This document shows positions 15,576-24,169 of a DNA stretch of 64,000 nucleotides, piece by piece. The stretch is from Apopatocola sp963618015 (lineage in GTDB: Bacteria; Bacillota; Clostridia; Oscillospirales; Oscillospiraceae). The notes beneath the pieces are model-generated. The model saw only the letters and a program-made list of their open reading frames with translations. It was not told the origin of the DNA and did not search any database. Location: positions 1 to 64,000 of the forward strand of contig CAVEQS010000004.1 of NCBI GenBank assembly GCA_963618015.1, read 5' to 3'. Position 1 is the first letter of the stretch. Every line of letters starts with the position of its first letter. A program made the translations under genes and the position numbers.

Positions 15576-16630
15576 TACAGCCGCGCTCCCGTTTCCGCGT
15601 CAAAGAGGAATGCGCCGGAGGTCTTGATGCCAAGCGGCAGCGTCTGTCCCGGCTGGTAGTCGCCAACGTCTGAGATATAGGCGCGGCAGTCATGTCCGCC
15701 GATCTCCAGAAGTGCAAGGCGCTCCTTGCCCATAACATAGGTCTGACGCAGAACGCCGGTGCAGGCCGGCTCGCCATCCGTCAGGAAGAAGCTCTCCGCA
15801 CGCACCGAGAGATAGAGCTTCTGTCCCTCTTGCAGCGCGGGCAGATTGGGAAAGTGTACCGTCTGTCCGTCACTCAGGCAGAGCTTGCCGCCATTTACCG
15901 TGGCCGGGAGCTTGTTGATGGGCGGTGTGCCAAGGAAGTCTGCCACAAAGTCGTTCACCGGCTCGTCATACAGCTTCTGCGGCTTGTCATACTGCATCAC
16001 AACGCCCTTGCGCATCAGCAGGATCTGATCGGAGATGCTCATGGCCTCCTCCTGATCGTGCGTAACAAATACGGTGGTAACGCCGGTCTCCTGCTGGATG
16101 CGGCGAATTTCCTCGCGCATCTCAATGCGCAGCCGGGCATCAAGGTTGCTCAGCGGCTCGTCAAGCAGCAGCAGACGCGGCTGCTTAATGAGCGCGCGGG
16201 CAATAGCCACGCGCTGCTGCTGGCCGCCGGACAGCTCGGACGGGCGGCGCGAAAGCAGCTCGTCAATATGCACCTGCTTTGCGATCTTCTTTGCCCGCTC
16301 GATGCGCTCCTTTTTGGGAACTTTCTGCACCTCCAGCGGGAAGCAGATATTTTCCAGCACCGTCATATGCGGATAGAGCGCGTAGTTCTGGAACACCAGA
16401 CCAATACCGCGCTTTTCCGGCTTCTGGTTGGTCACATCCTCGCCGTCGAACAGAATGCGTCCCGACGTGGGTTTGGTAATGCCCGCCAGCATGAAAAGCG
16501 TGGTGCTCTTGCCGCAGCCGGACGGTCCGAGCAGGGAAATCAGCTCGCCATCCTTCAGCTCCGCCGAGAAGTTGTGTACCGCGAAATTGTCCTCGTATTG
16601 TTTGGTCAGCCCATCAATCGTAACTTTCAT
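15575..16630 (-). CDS. Sugar ABC transporter ATPase, MalK/UgpC type
   Basis: A 351-residue ATPase: Walker A GPSGCGKST near residue 37, signature LSGGQQQRVAIAR near residue 134, Walker B LLLLDEPLSNLD near residue 155, then a C-terminal OB/TOBE-like domain (residues ~240-351) as in MalK-type subunits that can take regulatory input. A hairpin at 16647-16685 separates it from the binding-protein gene upstream. Many Clostridia share one MsmK-like ATPase among several transporters, so a dedicated ATPase inside the operon is worth noting. Confidence 0.92.
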   Translation of the reverse strand: MKVTIDGLTKQYEDNFAVHNFSAELKDGELISLLGPSGCGKSTTLFMLAGITKPTSGRILFDGEDVTNQKPEKRGIGLVFQNYALYPHMTVLENICFPLEVQKVPKKERIERAKKIAKQVHIDELLSRRPSELSGGQQQRVAIARALIKQPRLLLLDEPLSNLDARLRIEMREEIRRIQQETGVTTVFVTHDQEEAMSISDQILLMRKGVVMQYDKPQKLYDEPVNDFVADFLGTPPINKLPATVNGGKLCLSDGQTVHFPNLPALQEGQKLYLSVRAESFFLTDGEPACTGVLRQTYVMGKERLALLEIGGHDCRAYISDVGDYQPGQTLPLGIKTSGAFLFDAETGARL

Positions 16631-16646
16631 ATCAATTCTCCCAAAG

Positions 16647-16685
16647 CGGCGCAGGAGTGACGGCAGCTGCCGACACCCTGCGCCG
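16647..16685 (-). promoter_or_regulatory. Intercistronic hairpin after the binding-protein gene
   Basis: CGGCGCAGG (16647-16655) pairs with CCTGCGCCG (16677-16685) and encloses CGGCAGCTGCCG. It lies between the binding-protein stop and the ATPase start. In mal-type operons such a hairpin lets the binding protein be made in excess, by partial termination or 3' end protection. Confidence 0.5.
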
Positions 16686-16714
16686 TGTTACGTTGGATCT
16701 GTCAGCGTCCGGAC

Positions 16715-18061
16715 TTAGCCGGCCATTTCTGCGTTGCAGACGGCTTCGGCATCGGACAGAGCGGCCTCAGCCGTCTTGATGCCGGTGCTGGCTTCCTGCA
16801 GCGCCTTGGAGATTTCGTCGCGAACCGTGGAGGACGCGTCAAATGCGGGAATGTAGCCAACCGCGTCAAGCTCGCCGTTCAGCGCCTGCAGCGCGGGGTT
16901 CTCGCTCAGATAGCTCTGGAAGTCAGCGTCAGATGCAACGGCGGTATAGGGCGACACTGCGCTGAACGCCTCGCACCACTCCTTGTTGACCTCCGGTGTA
17001 ACGAAGTACTTCATGAACAGATAGGAGGCACGCTCGGTCGCCTCGTCAGAGGTAAAGGCGATCATGCCGCGGTTCCATGCGGGCGCCCACTCGGTGCTGC
17101 CCTGGGGGATCGGGGCGCAGGCCTGCTCAAACGAATCGCCGGCGGCGTCGACCACATAGCTGTAGCCAGCCGCAGAGCCGATAAAGGAGGCAATTGCACC
17201 GGCGCCGTACTCCGTGGAGAAGTAATCATCGGGCTGGAGCTTGAAGTAACCGGCGTTCACCTGATCGGCGAACCACTGGTAAGCAGCGACTGTGCTTTCG
17301 GTGTTGATGTCAACCTTGCCCGCGGCAAGATCCACATACTGGCTGCCAGCCTGCATCAGAATGATCTGCGCACCGTCAACCAGGCTGTCATAGCCAAAGC
17401 CGGGGATGCCCTTCGCCTCATAGATCGCCTTGCAGTTTTCCGCCATCTCTTCCCACGTGGTGGGGACGCTCAGGCCAAGCTCATCATACAGGGTCTTGTT
17501 GTAGAACAGAACCGTACCGGTGGTGCAGACCGGCATGCAGTACAGACCGCCGTCAGCGAACTGCGTTGCCTCTGCGTAGACGGAAGCGGACAGAGAGTCC
17601 TTAAAGCCTTCGATACCGATTTCCGCGTCGTCAACGTATTTGCTCAGATTCACGACAAAGCCGTCGTTTACATAATGCGCAACGGTGCTGGGATAGTCAA
17701 AGATGATGTCCGGGCCCGTGCCATTGCGGACAGCCTGCATGACCTTGGTGTCCCAGTCGTTGTACGGCTGTGCCTGTACGGTGACAACGACCTCGCTCTG
17801 GCTGGCGTTAAAGTCATCAACGATTTTCTGGAACGCGTCCAGCTGGTTGTCGGTGAAGCAGTGCCACACCACAACCTCTGTGGGTTCCGTGGAGGCGGTG
17901 TTATCCGCCGACGCGCCGTCGTTCGTCTTCGTGTCGGTCGTCGGGGTGTTATTTCCTGCGGGGGTGTCACTTGCTTCGCTGCCGGCACAGCCCGCGAACA
18001 GGCTGACAAGCATCAGCACCGCAACGGCCAGCGCTGCGAACCTTTTGAAATTGCTTTTCAT
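16715..18061 (-). CDS. Extracellular solute-binding lipoprotein of the sugar ABC transporter
   Basis: A 448-residue family-1 solute-binding protein. A signal sequence with lipobox LFAGC puts the lipid-modified Cys at residue 25. A low-complexity Thr/Asp/Asn/Ala-rich linker to about residue 62 follows, then the mature domain beginning VVVWHCFTDNQ. The second half has typical features (MIAFTSDEATERASYLFMKYF). It is anchored outside the membrane and delivers substrate to the CUT1 permeases. The presence of a nucleoside hydrolase in the operon suggests a glycosylated or nucleoside-like ligand, but the family mostly binds sugars. Confidence 0.92.
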   Translation of the reverse strand: MKSNFKRFAALAVAVLMLVSLFAGCAGSEASDTPAGNNTPTTDTKTNDGASADNTASTEPTEVVVWHCFTDNQLDAFQKIVDDFNASQSEVVVTVQAQPYNDWDTKVMQAVRNGTGPDIIFDYPSTVAHYVNDGFVVNLSKYVDDAEIGIEGFKDSLSASVYAEATQFADGGLYCMPVCTTGTVLFYNKTLYDELGLSVPTTWEEMAENCKAIYEAKGIPGFGYDSLVDGAQIILMQAGSQYVDLAAGKVDINTESTVAAYQWFADQVNAGYFKLQPDDYFSTEYGAGAIASFIGSAAGYSYVVDAAGDSFEQACAPIPQGSTEWAPAWNRGMIAFTSDEATERASYLFMKYFVTPEVNKEWCEAFSAVSPYTAVASDADFQSYLSENPALQALNGELDAVGYIPAFDASSTVRDEISKALQEASTGIKTAEAALSDAEAVCNAEMAG

Positions 18062-18108
18062 TGTTTTCCTTCACCTCGTAGATTTTCTATTGATTTGACG
18101 GTTTCCCA

Positions 18109-19002
18109 TCAGGAATCACTTTTTATCACGCTGTAGCCGATGCAGCCCGCCAGAATGAGCACACAGCCCAGCACACCGTAGACGGTAAATTGCTCCCGCA
18201 GTATCAGCACGCCGCACAGGATCGACACGACAGACGTGACGTTATTCAGTACGGCAACCTTGACCGCCGTGAGATAGCAAAGACCATAATTGAGCGCGAA
18301 GCTTGCGCCGGCGGAGGTAAATACGCCGAGGAACAGCACCGCCGTCAGATATGAGCCGGACGCGCAGTCACGGAGCGCGGCAAACGGTCCACGCACAATC
18401 AGATCGACCAGCGCAAACAGCACCATACCGACCGTCACCATGAAATACGTGATTTCCGTCGGCGTGAACTGCTCTCCCGCGCGGTTGACCATGACGTTGT
18501 ATACCGACATTGTAACCACAGCGCCGAGGAGCATCACAACGGCTCTCAGGCTCAGCGCCTGTCCGCTGATGCCCTCCGCATTGAGCAGCAGCACGCCGGC
18601 AATACTGCCAAGTATGCAGAGTATCTGAAGCGGCGACTGGCGCTTTTTGAGGAACACCCACGAAAACAGCGCCACAAATACCGGTGCTGCGCCGATGGTC
18701 ACGCCGACCATGGCCGAACTTGTGCAGCCAAGCGCCAGCGTCTCGCAGATGAAATAGAGTCCCGGGTAAATCAGCGCCGCCGGGAGGAGCTTCCACACAT
18801 TCTTGCTGCGATAGTCCACATGGATCACGCGAAACGCCAGCAGCAGGCTCAGCACGGCAAACGCCACGAAAAACCGCATTGCCACAATGCCATAGGTGGC
18901 AGAGCCGGACTCGCGCAGCGCCACGGTCGTTGCAAGAAACGAGCAGCCGTAGATAACGTTGGAAAGCGTAACGAGAAGTGTTGCCTTTCGCGTCTGCTTC
19001 AT
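18109..19002 (-). CDS. EamA/DMT-family transporter
   Basis: A 297-residue protein with ten predicted membrane helices in two repeated halves, each an EamA domain; the first helix carries NVIYGCSFLAT and the second half VVTMSVYNVMVN. The start overlaps the nucleoside hydrolase stop by four bases. DMT carriers export or import small metabolites. In this operon it could expel the released base or another by-product, which is inference from neighbourhood alone. Confidence 0.85.
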   Translation of the reverse strand: MKQTRKATLLVTLSNVIYGCSFLATTVALRESGSATYGIVAMRFFVAFAVLSLLLAFRVIHVDYRSKNVWKLLPAALIYPGLYFICETLALGCTSSAMVGVTIGAAPVFVALFSWVFLKKRQSPLQILCILGSIAGVLLLNAEGISGQALSLRAVVMLLGAVVTMSVYNVMVNRAGEQFTPTEITYFMVTVGMVLFALVDLIVRGPFAALRDCASGSYLTAVLFLGVFTSAGASFALNYGLCYLTAVKVAVLNNVTSVVSILCGVLILREQFTVYGVLGCVLILAGCIGYSVIKSDS

Positions 19003-19940
19003 GGCATTACCTCAATGGACTTCGTCAGGCGGTCAATAAACCACTTGCGGTCAAGGCCGAATGCCACACGGACGTTTGCAGGCTTGCCGGAAATGCCGTC
19101 ATAGTCCAAAACCGTGCAGCCGCGCGCAGCGTCGTCGGTGCAGCTGACGTAGCCGTACATATCCTTGAACACAAAGCGCTCCGGTTCAAGCACCGCGGCC
19201 ACCGCGCACGGATCATGCATATGCGCCCCCTCCAGCCGCTCAGGATGGAGGAAATTCGGCGTGGTCGTCTGCGCGAAGAAGTCAAGCAGATCGGCGATCA
19301 CCGCGCCGGTACGATTTCCAAGGCTTCGGATGTTCTCAATTTCCTCGGGGAAAATCTGTGCCTTGAGCGTGACATCAAGGCCGCACATCACAAGCGGAAT
19401 GCCGCTCGCAAACACCACATCCGCCGCCTCGGGATCAACATAGATATTGAACTCGGCCAGCGGTGTTTTGTTGCCGCCAAAGCACGCGCCGCCCATAAAC
19501 GAAATCTGTTTGATGTGCGGTTTTACCTCCGGGTGGCTGAGCAGGAGCACGGCGGTGTTCGTCATCGGACCTGTGATAAAAACCGTAACCGGTTCGGGTG
19601 AGGACATGATGCGGCGGAGCATGAAGTCGACGGGGTTCCCCTGATTCGGCTCCATACGGATCTCGCCCAGATCCGCGCCGTCCAGCCCCGTCTCGCCGTG
19701 AACGTCGGCGGCAACGGTCAGCTTTCGGCGGATCGGTGCGTCCAGTCCCTGGATCACCGGGATTTCCGTCCGCTCTACCATGCTCAGCAGCCGCAGCGTA
19801 TTGTGCAGTGTTTTTTCCGCCGTCTGATTGCCGGCGCTTGTTACAATGCCGCGGATCTCAACCTCCGGACTGGCCAGAGCAAGAAGCAGTCCTAACACAT
19901 CATCATGCCCCGGGTCACAGTCAAAGAAGAAATATTGCAT
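18999..19940 (-). CDS. Nucleoside hydrolase (IunH type)
   Basis: A 313-residue inosine-uridine-preferring nucleoside hydrolase family protein. The N-terminal calcium-binding motif reads DCDPGHDDVLGLLLAL, starting at residue 7, and MTNTAVLL and FMGGACFGGN follow as expected. A late Asp (HDPCAVAAVL) near residue 230 completes the site. The ATG at 19940 is chosen because it puts the Asp cluster at the usual position; a start at 19991 would fall in the leader. It cleaves a nucleoside to base and ribose in the cytoplasm. It is the first gene of a minus-strand operon driven from 19990-20018, with a LacI-type operator between. Confidence 0.88.
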   Translation of the reverse strand: MQYFFFDCDPGHDDVLGLLLALASPEVEIRGIVTSAGNQTAEKTLHNTLRLLSMVERTEIPVIQGLDAPIRRKLTVAADVHGETGLDGADLGEIRMEPNQGNPVDFMLRRIMSSPEPVTVFITGPMTNTAVLLLSHPEVKPHIKQISFMGGACFGGNKTPLAEFNIYVDPEAADVVFASGIPLVMCGLDVTLKAQIFPEEIENIRSLGNRTGAVIADLLDFFAQTTTPNFLHPERLEGAHMHDPCAVAAVLEPERFVFKDMYGYVSCTDDAARGCTVLDYDGISGKPANVRVAFGLDRKWFIDRLTKSIEVMP

Positions 19941-19965
19941 TTGACTGCATCTCCATCTTAGTGAA

Positions 19966-19975
19966 TAAACGTTTA
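19966..19975. promoter_or_regulatory. LacI-type operator of the uptake operon
   Basis: TAAACGTTTA is a perfect palindrome with the central CG typical of LacI/GalR operators, within TGAATAAACGTTTAACCAA. It lies just downstream of the minus-strand -10 box (19990-19995), where bound repressor would block transcription. The adjacent LacI gene is the obvious candidate regulator. Confidence 0.7.
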
Positions 19976-19989
19976 ACCAATGTGTTATC

Positions 19990-20018
19990 AATATAGCATT
20001 CTGTTTCCTCTATGTCAA
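19990..20018 (-). promoter_or_regulatory. Promoter of the nucleoside/sugar uptake operon
   Basis: On the minus strand TTGACA (20013-20018), a 17-base spacer and TATATT (19990-19995) form a near-consensus promoter, followed by the LacI-type operator and the nucleoside hydrolase gene. Confidence 0.8.
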
Positions 20019-20125
20019 CAGCTTTTTGCCAATTTCAACAGATAACTCCGGGCTTTTCGCGTATTTTTTGCATTTTTCACAAAGCAGCTATCTTGTTTTT
20101 GTTTGTATTGTTCTGCGATCCCATT

Positions 20126-20141
20126 GGTTTATCTTTTAACC
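20126..20141. promoter_or_regulatory. Possible second, degenerate LacI site
   Basis: GGTTTATCTTTTAACC keeps the outer GGTT/AACC arms seen at the main operator (GGTTAAACGTTTATTC on the minus strand) but has a poor centre. It sits about 25 bases upstream of the lacI-type -35 box and could serve autoregulation or looping. Confidence 0.3.
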
Positions 20142-20165
20142 ATGCACATCTTTTTCGAGTATCTA

Positions 20166-20194
20166 TTGCATTTGCCGTTTTGATTCAGTATAAT
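20166..20194 (+). promoter_or_regulatory. Promoter of the LacI regulator and MBL hydrolase genes
   Basis: TTGCAT (20166-20171), a 17-base spacer and TATAAT (20189-20194). The implied start near 20201 rules out the in-frame ATG at 20196 and supports translation from 20229. Confidence 0.7.
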
Positions 20195-20228
20195 AATGAA
20201 AACACGCAAAAAGCGAGGTATCCGTCCG

Positions 20229-21260
20229 ATGAAAGCGACACTGAAAACCATCGCGCAGGAAGTAGGCGTCTCTACGACCATTGTCTCTCTGGTTCTCAAC
20301 GAGCGTCCCTGCCGCGTCTCGCAGGACGTGCGCGCGCAGATTCTGAAAACTGCCGAGCGGCAGCATTATACGCCAAATCTTGCCGCCGTGTCGCTGAAAA
20401 GCCAGAAGACAAGGACGCTTGGCCTGCTTGTGCCGGACATCAGCAACCCGTTTTACTCCGAGCTTGCAAAATATGTAGAGGAGCAGAGTTTCAAGCTGGG
20501 CTACAACATTATTCTCGGCAACTCTAACGGTCTGTATCAGCGTGACTATGAATATCTGAAGCTGTTCATCACGCGCAGCACCGACGCAGCCATCATGATT
20601 CCCTCGACCTCGTTCCGCGCTGAGCATGCGGAGGAATTATTTCATCTGATCCGCAGCGGCCACATTCCGGTGCTGATCCTCGACCACTATATGCACTCCG
20701 ATCAGGTGTGCAACATCGGCATCGACCACGAATACGGAAGCTATCTTGCCACGCAGCACCTGCTCTCGCTGGGACACCGGCGCATCGGCCTCGGCACAGG
20801 CCCGCTGGATCTTGGCATCAGTCAGCAGCGCATCGCGGGCTACCGGCGCGCACTGGAGGAATACGGTGTAGCATACGATGAAAGCCTTGTCTATCTCGGA
20901 AACTTCAACGTAGAGTCCGGCGTACAGACCGTGTCTGCGCTGCTCCCGCAGAAGATCACGGCCATCTGCGCCGCCGACGATATTGCCGCGCTTGGCGTAT
21001 ACCAGCAGTGCAACCGTCTCGGCATTCGTATTCCCGAGGATCTGTCGGTGACCGGCTTTAATAACATTTCGCTTGCCGGGTCGATCACCCCGCCGCTGAC
21101 CACCGTCGCGCTGCCGATCGCCAGCATCGCAGAGCTTGCCGTCAAAAAAGCCATTGCGCTGAGCACCGGGGAAGCGTTTGAAACGCCCGCCATCGTCAGT
21201 CCCACGCTTTTGCTTCGCAACAGTACACAATATTACCGCGCAAAGGAAGACCATGTATGA
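20229..21260 (+). CDS. LacI-family transcriptional regulator
   Basis: A 343-residue regulator. The N-terminal helix-turn-helix reads LKTIAQEVGVSTTIVSLVLN (residues 4-23), and a sugar-binding core follows (LGLLVPDISNPFYSELAKYVE near 63; a C-terminal SVTGFNN near 278). The ATG at 20229 is chosen because the -10 box ends at 20194; GCGAGG stands upstream at a rather long spacing. It is divergent from the uptake operon and almost certainly represses it through TAAACGTTTA at 19966-19975, releasing on binding the sugar or nucleoside. It is translationally coupled (ATGA) to the MBL-fold hydrolase. Confidence 0.9.
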   Translation: MKATLKTIAQEVGVSTTIVSLVLNERPCRVSQDVRAQILKTAERQHYTPNLAAVSLKSQKTRTLGLLVPDISNPFYSELAKYVEEQSFKLGYNIILGNSNGLYQRDYEYLKLFITRSTDAAIMIPSTSFRAEHAEELFHLIRSGHIPVLILDHYMHSDQVCNIGIDHEYGSYLATQHLLSLGHRRIGLGTGPLDLGISQQRIAGYRRALEEYGVAYDESLVYLGNFNVESGVQTVSALLPQKITAICAADDIAALGVYQQCNRLGIRIPEDLSVTGFNNISLAGSITPPLTTVALPIASIAELAVKKAIALSTGEAFETPAIVSPTLLLRNSTQYYRAKEDHV

Positions 21261-22687
21261 AAACAAAAATCACATTTTATGCCGGTATCCACACCATCGG
21301 CGGCGTGATCATGGCCGTGGAATACGGCAATGACCGCGTGCTTCTGGAAATCGGCACCGCCTACATCCCCTCGGCCGACGTTTTTGACGGCCACGTTCAG
21401 CCGCGGGTGAGCCATCGCCTGTTCGACGCTCTGCGGCTGCATGACGCGCCGCTGATCGACGGCATTTACCGCAGGGAGGATCTGTGCGGCCTGTCCTCCC
21501 CTATTCCCGCGTGCGCTGACCCGCGCCATACCGCCGCGTTTGTCTCGCATCTGCACCTGGATCATATGTCTTACTTCGGCATGCTGGACAACCGCGTGGA
21601 CGTCTATATGAGCGAGCCCGCACAGAAGCTGGAAGCGCTGCTGGAAACCGTCGGTCTTGGAAGCGACAACATCCGGACCGTCCCCGCAAAGCCCATGCAC
21701 GACCGCGAAGCCGTTCACATCGGTGAAATTACGGTCCTGCCGTTCCTGCTGTGCACGCAGAGCTATCAGGACTGGTCATTCTATGTGGAAACACCGGATG
21801 TGAAGATTCACTATACCGGCGATCTCGTCATGCACGGCGAATATCTTGGCAACGTCCTGCGTGAGATGGAATACGTCAAGGCGCAGCACCCCGATCTTCT
21901 GGTCTGCGAGGCCACCACGTTCATGGACAGCACACTGGAAATGGTCTATGGCCGAACCGACGTCACGGTTGAACCGGATGTCAATCTGCCCAAGGGGATG
22001 CTTGATAAATGTGGGCTGGATGCGGAGCTGGAAGCGCTTCTGGCGCAGCAGACCGGCCTTTGCGTATTTAACTTCTATCAGCGCGAAATGGCCGACGTGA
22101 TGAGCTTCCGCACCATGGCTGAGCACTGCGGCCGTGAGCTTGTTTTTGAGCCGGAGACGGCCTATGTCGTATGGAAGTTCTTTGAGCGTCCCGTGCTGGT
22201 CTGGATGCCGGACAGCCCGCGCTTTACGCCGGAGGAAATCGCGCGCAAGCCGTGGCTGCAAGCGCTCTTAAAGGAGAACCGCGTCATTACACGCGAGGAT
22301 CTCTGTGCCGCTCCCGCACACTATCTGCTGCAAAACAGCTATGAATACAGCATGGAACTGATGGATCTGCCCGCCGAGAACGGCGCGTATCTGCATGCGG
22401 GCGGCACGCCGATCGGCGCGTATGACCCGGCATACCAAAATCTGATGAAAGTGCTGCAATTCACCGGCTTCAAGTATGTCACGTTTTTTGCCAAAAACTA
22501 CTTCTCCCACGCCTACCCCTGTCAGGTCAAGTACTACGTCGATCAGATCGACGCAAAGATCCTTGTCCCCTCGCATTCGCAGAACCCCGAACGCCTCCTG
22601 CCCAGCGCAAATGGCATTCAGTTTCTGCCCACACTCCGCCAGCCCTATTACTTTCAGGACGGGAAGCTGCTCCCCTGGGAAGAATAA
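21257..22687 (+). CDS. Metallo-beta-lactamase-fold hydrolase, RNase J-like architecture
   Basis: A 476-residue protein with the metal motif HLHLDH at residues 98-103, a further ligand region HYTGDLVMHGEY near residue 185, and a late VPSHSQNPE near residue 447, the position of motif C in beta-CASP nucleases. An inserted middle domain (about 230-390) separates these. The order resembles RNase J but without close similarity that I can recognise. Coupling to the LacI regulator suggests a metabolic role, perhaps a phosphodiesterase or lactonase acting on the imported substrate. A strong terminator follows at 22731. Confidence 0.75.
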   Translation: MKTKITFYAGIHTIGGVIMAVEYGNDRVLLEIGTAYIPSADVFDGHVQPRVSHRLFDALRLHDAPLIDGIYRREDLCGLSSPIPACADPRHTAAFVSHLHLDHMSYFGMLDNRVDVYMSEPAQKLEALLETVGLGSDNIRTVPAKPMHDREAVHIGEITVLPFLLCTQSYQDWSFYVETPDVKIHYTGDLVMHGEYLGNVLREMEYVKAQHPDLLVCEATTFMDSTLEMVYGRTDVTVEPDVNLPKGMLDKCGLDAELEALLAQQTGLCVFNFYQREMADVMSFRTMAEHCGRELVFEPETAYVVWKFFERPVLVWMPDSPRFTPEEIARKPWLQALLKENRVITREDLCAAPAHYLLQNSYEYSMELMDLPAENGAYLHAGGTPIGAYDPAYQNLMKVLQFTGFKYVTFFAKNYFSHAYPCQVKYYVDQIDAKILVPSHSQNPERLLPSANGIQFLPTLRQPYYFQDGKLLPWEE

Positions 22688-22730
22688 AAAATCAAAAGCC
22701 GCGGCAGACAGCAAAGGGGCCGGAAACAAA

Positions 22731-22762
22731 TCCCGCAAGCGTCGCAGACGACGCTTGCGGGA
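22731..22762 (+). terminator. Terminator after the MBL hydrolase gene
   Basis: A perfect 14-bp stem (22731-22744 with 22749-22762) has a CAGA loop, extended by AAA/TTT, and is followed by TTTTGTCTT. It separates the plus-strand unit from the converging polysaccharide locus. Confidence 0.85.
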
Positions 22763-22791
22763 TTTTGTCTTATTATCTTTTATGGGTCGGC

Positions 22792-24150
22792 TTACCGCCC
22801 GGTTTTCTTCCGTTTGGAGAACTGGTAGCTGTACTCATCGCTGCCGTACAGCTTCCGGGGGTCGAGCCGGCTCACCACGGTGCCGATCAGCTTTCCGCCG
22901 ACCGCTTCCACATTGCGCTTGGCCAGATGCGCCGCCGGGATCTTCGTAAACCGCGAACGGACGACCAGCACAACGCCGTCGGCGAGGTTTGCAAGCACGG
23001 AGGCGTCGGTGTACAGCGCGGCCATCGGCACAGCCAGCAGCACATAATCGTAGTTTTCGCGGCTGCTCTGGATAAAGGTCTTCATAGCGGCGCTTCCGAG
23101 GGCGGTCGGCGAGTCCTCCGCCGGTTTTCCGGCGCAGACGCAGTCCACGCCGCTTACGGTCTCCTTCACCTGCTCCAGCGTTTTTCCCTCTTCCAGAACG
23201 CTTGCCAGCCCGGTGTCTTTCCCCGCCGTGAAGACGGACGGGCGGCCATTTCGCAGATCACAATCGATCACGAGAACCTTTTTCTCCAGCTTTGCCAGGC
23301 CGGCCGCCAGATGGAGCACCACGTTGGAAAGGTCTTCCTCCTGCCCGGGGCAGGTATACACGATGGTTTTGGCGTTGTTCTTCTCGGAATAATACAGAAA
23401 CTCCGTGCGCATGGTCTTGACGGATTCCTCAAAATCCTCCGGCAGCGCCGCGTCTCCGGGGAGATGGAGGCGGCAGGTCTTGCTTTTCCGGTCGGACGAA
23501 AGCTCCGGCAGCACGCCGATGACCGGCGCATTGAGATAATGCGCCGCCACATACGGATCCTTGACCGTGTTGTTGAAAAACTCTTTCAGGGCAAGGAACG
23601 CCGCGATCACGAAAGCCACTGCCACAAAGCCGACGATCGCATACTTGGTCACGTTTCTGGACGAATGGCTTTCCTGAACGGTGATGTTCCCGAGCCGCTC
23701 CAGCTGCACGCCGTCCATAACTTCCGGTACTTTCGTCTTCGCCGCTTCCATAACGGCATTGAGGAGCTGCTCCGCATCGTTCGACGAGGAGTTCAGCGAC
23801 AGAGTGATCATATACGTGCCGCTGCGGTTCTGCGCCGTCACCATGCCGGAAAGATCGGAGACGGTATAATCGGCTCCGAGCCGCTGGACTGCTCTTTCCA
23901 GAACCGCCTCGCTCGTGATCATCGCGGCGCAGGTAGCCGGCTGGTTTTTTGCCATTTCGATGTCGTCAAACTTCCCGATCATCTCCGCCTTCGCGGAATA
24001 GGAAGTGGAGGAGGTGCGGGGCATCGCGGCAAAGATGACAACCGCCGCGAGGATCGCGGGAAGGATGATTTTAAAAATGTTCCGCCAAAGCAGCGTGCAG
24101 ATCGAGCGAATGTCGATCTCCGTCGGGTCTTTCACATAGTTCTCGTTCAT
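22792..24150 (-). CDS. Wzz/BY-kinase fusion protein with a degenerate kinase domain
   Basis: A 452-residue protein. A chain-length-determinant (Wzz-type) domain has one membrane helix near residues 30-46 and another near 171-190. A cytoplasmic CapB/Wzc-like domain follows. In that domain the Walker A loop reads CPGQEEDLSNVVLHLA, without the GK[ST] needed to hold phosphate. Walker A' (VLVIDCDLRNG) survives, and the Walker B aspartate is Ala in YDYVLLAVPM. The C-terminus has few tyrosines (LYGSDEYSYQF). It should still shape polymer length but probably cannot phosphorylate itself. The ATG at 24150 is preceded by GGGAG. It is the last gene of the locus. Confidence 0.85.
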   Translation of the reverse strand: MNENYVKDPTEIDIRSICTLLWRNIFKIILPAILAAVVIFAAMPRTSSTSYSAKAEMIGKFDDIEMAKNQPATCAAMITSEAVLERAVQRLGADYTVSDLSGMVTAQNRSGTYMITLSLNSSSNDAEQLLNAVMEAAKTKVPEVMDGVQLERLGNITVQESHSSRNVTKYAIVGFVAVAFVIAAFLALKEFFNNTVKDPYVAAHYLNAPVIGVLPELSSDRKSKTCRLHLPGDAALPEDFEESVKTMRTEFLYYSEKNNAKTIVYTCPGQEEDLSNVVLHLAAGLAKLEKKVLVIDCDLRNGRPSVFTAGKDTGLASVLEEGKTLEQVKETVSGVDCVCAGKPAEDSPTALGSAAMKTFIQSSRENYDYVLLAVPMAALYTDASVLANLADGVVLVVRSRFTKIPAAHLAKRNVEAVGGKLIGTVVSRLDPRKLYGSDEYSYQFSKRKKTGR

Positions 24151-24169
24151 GGAAGTACTCCCTTTATTT

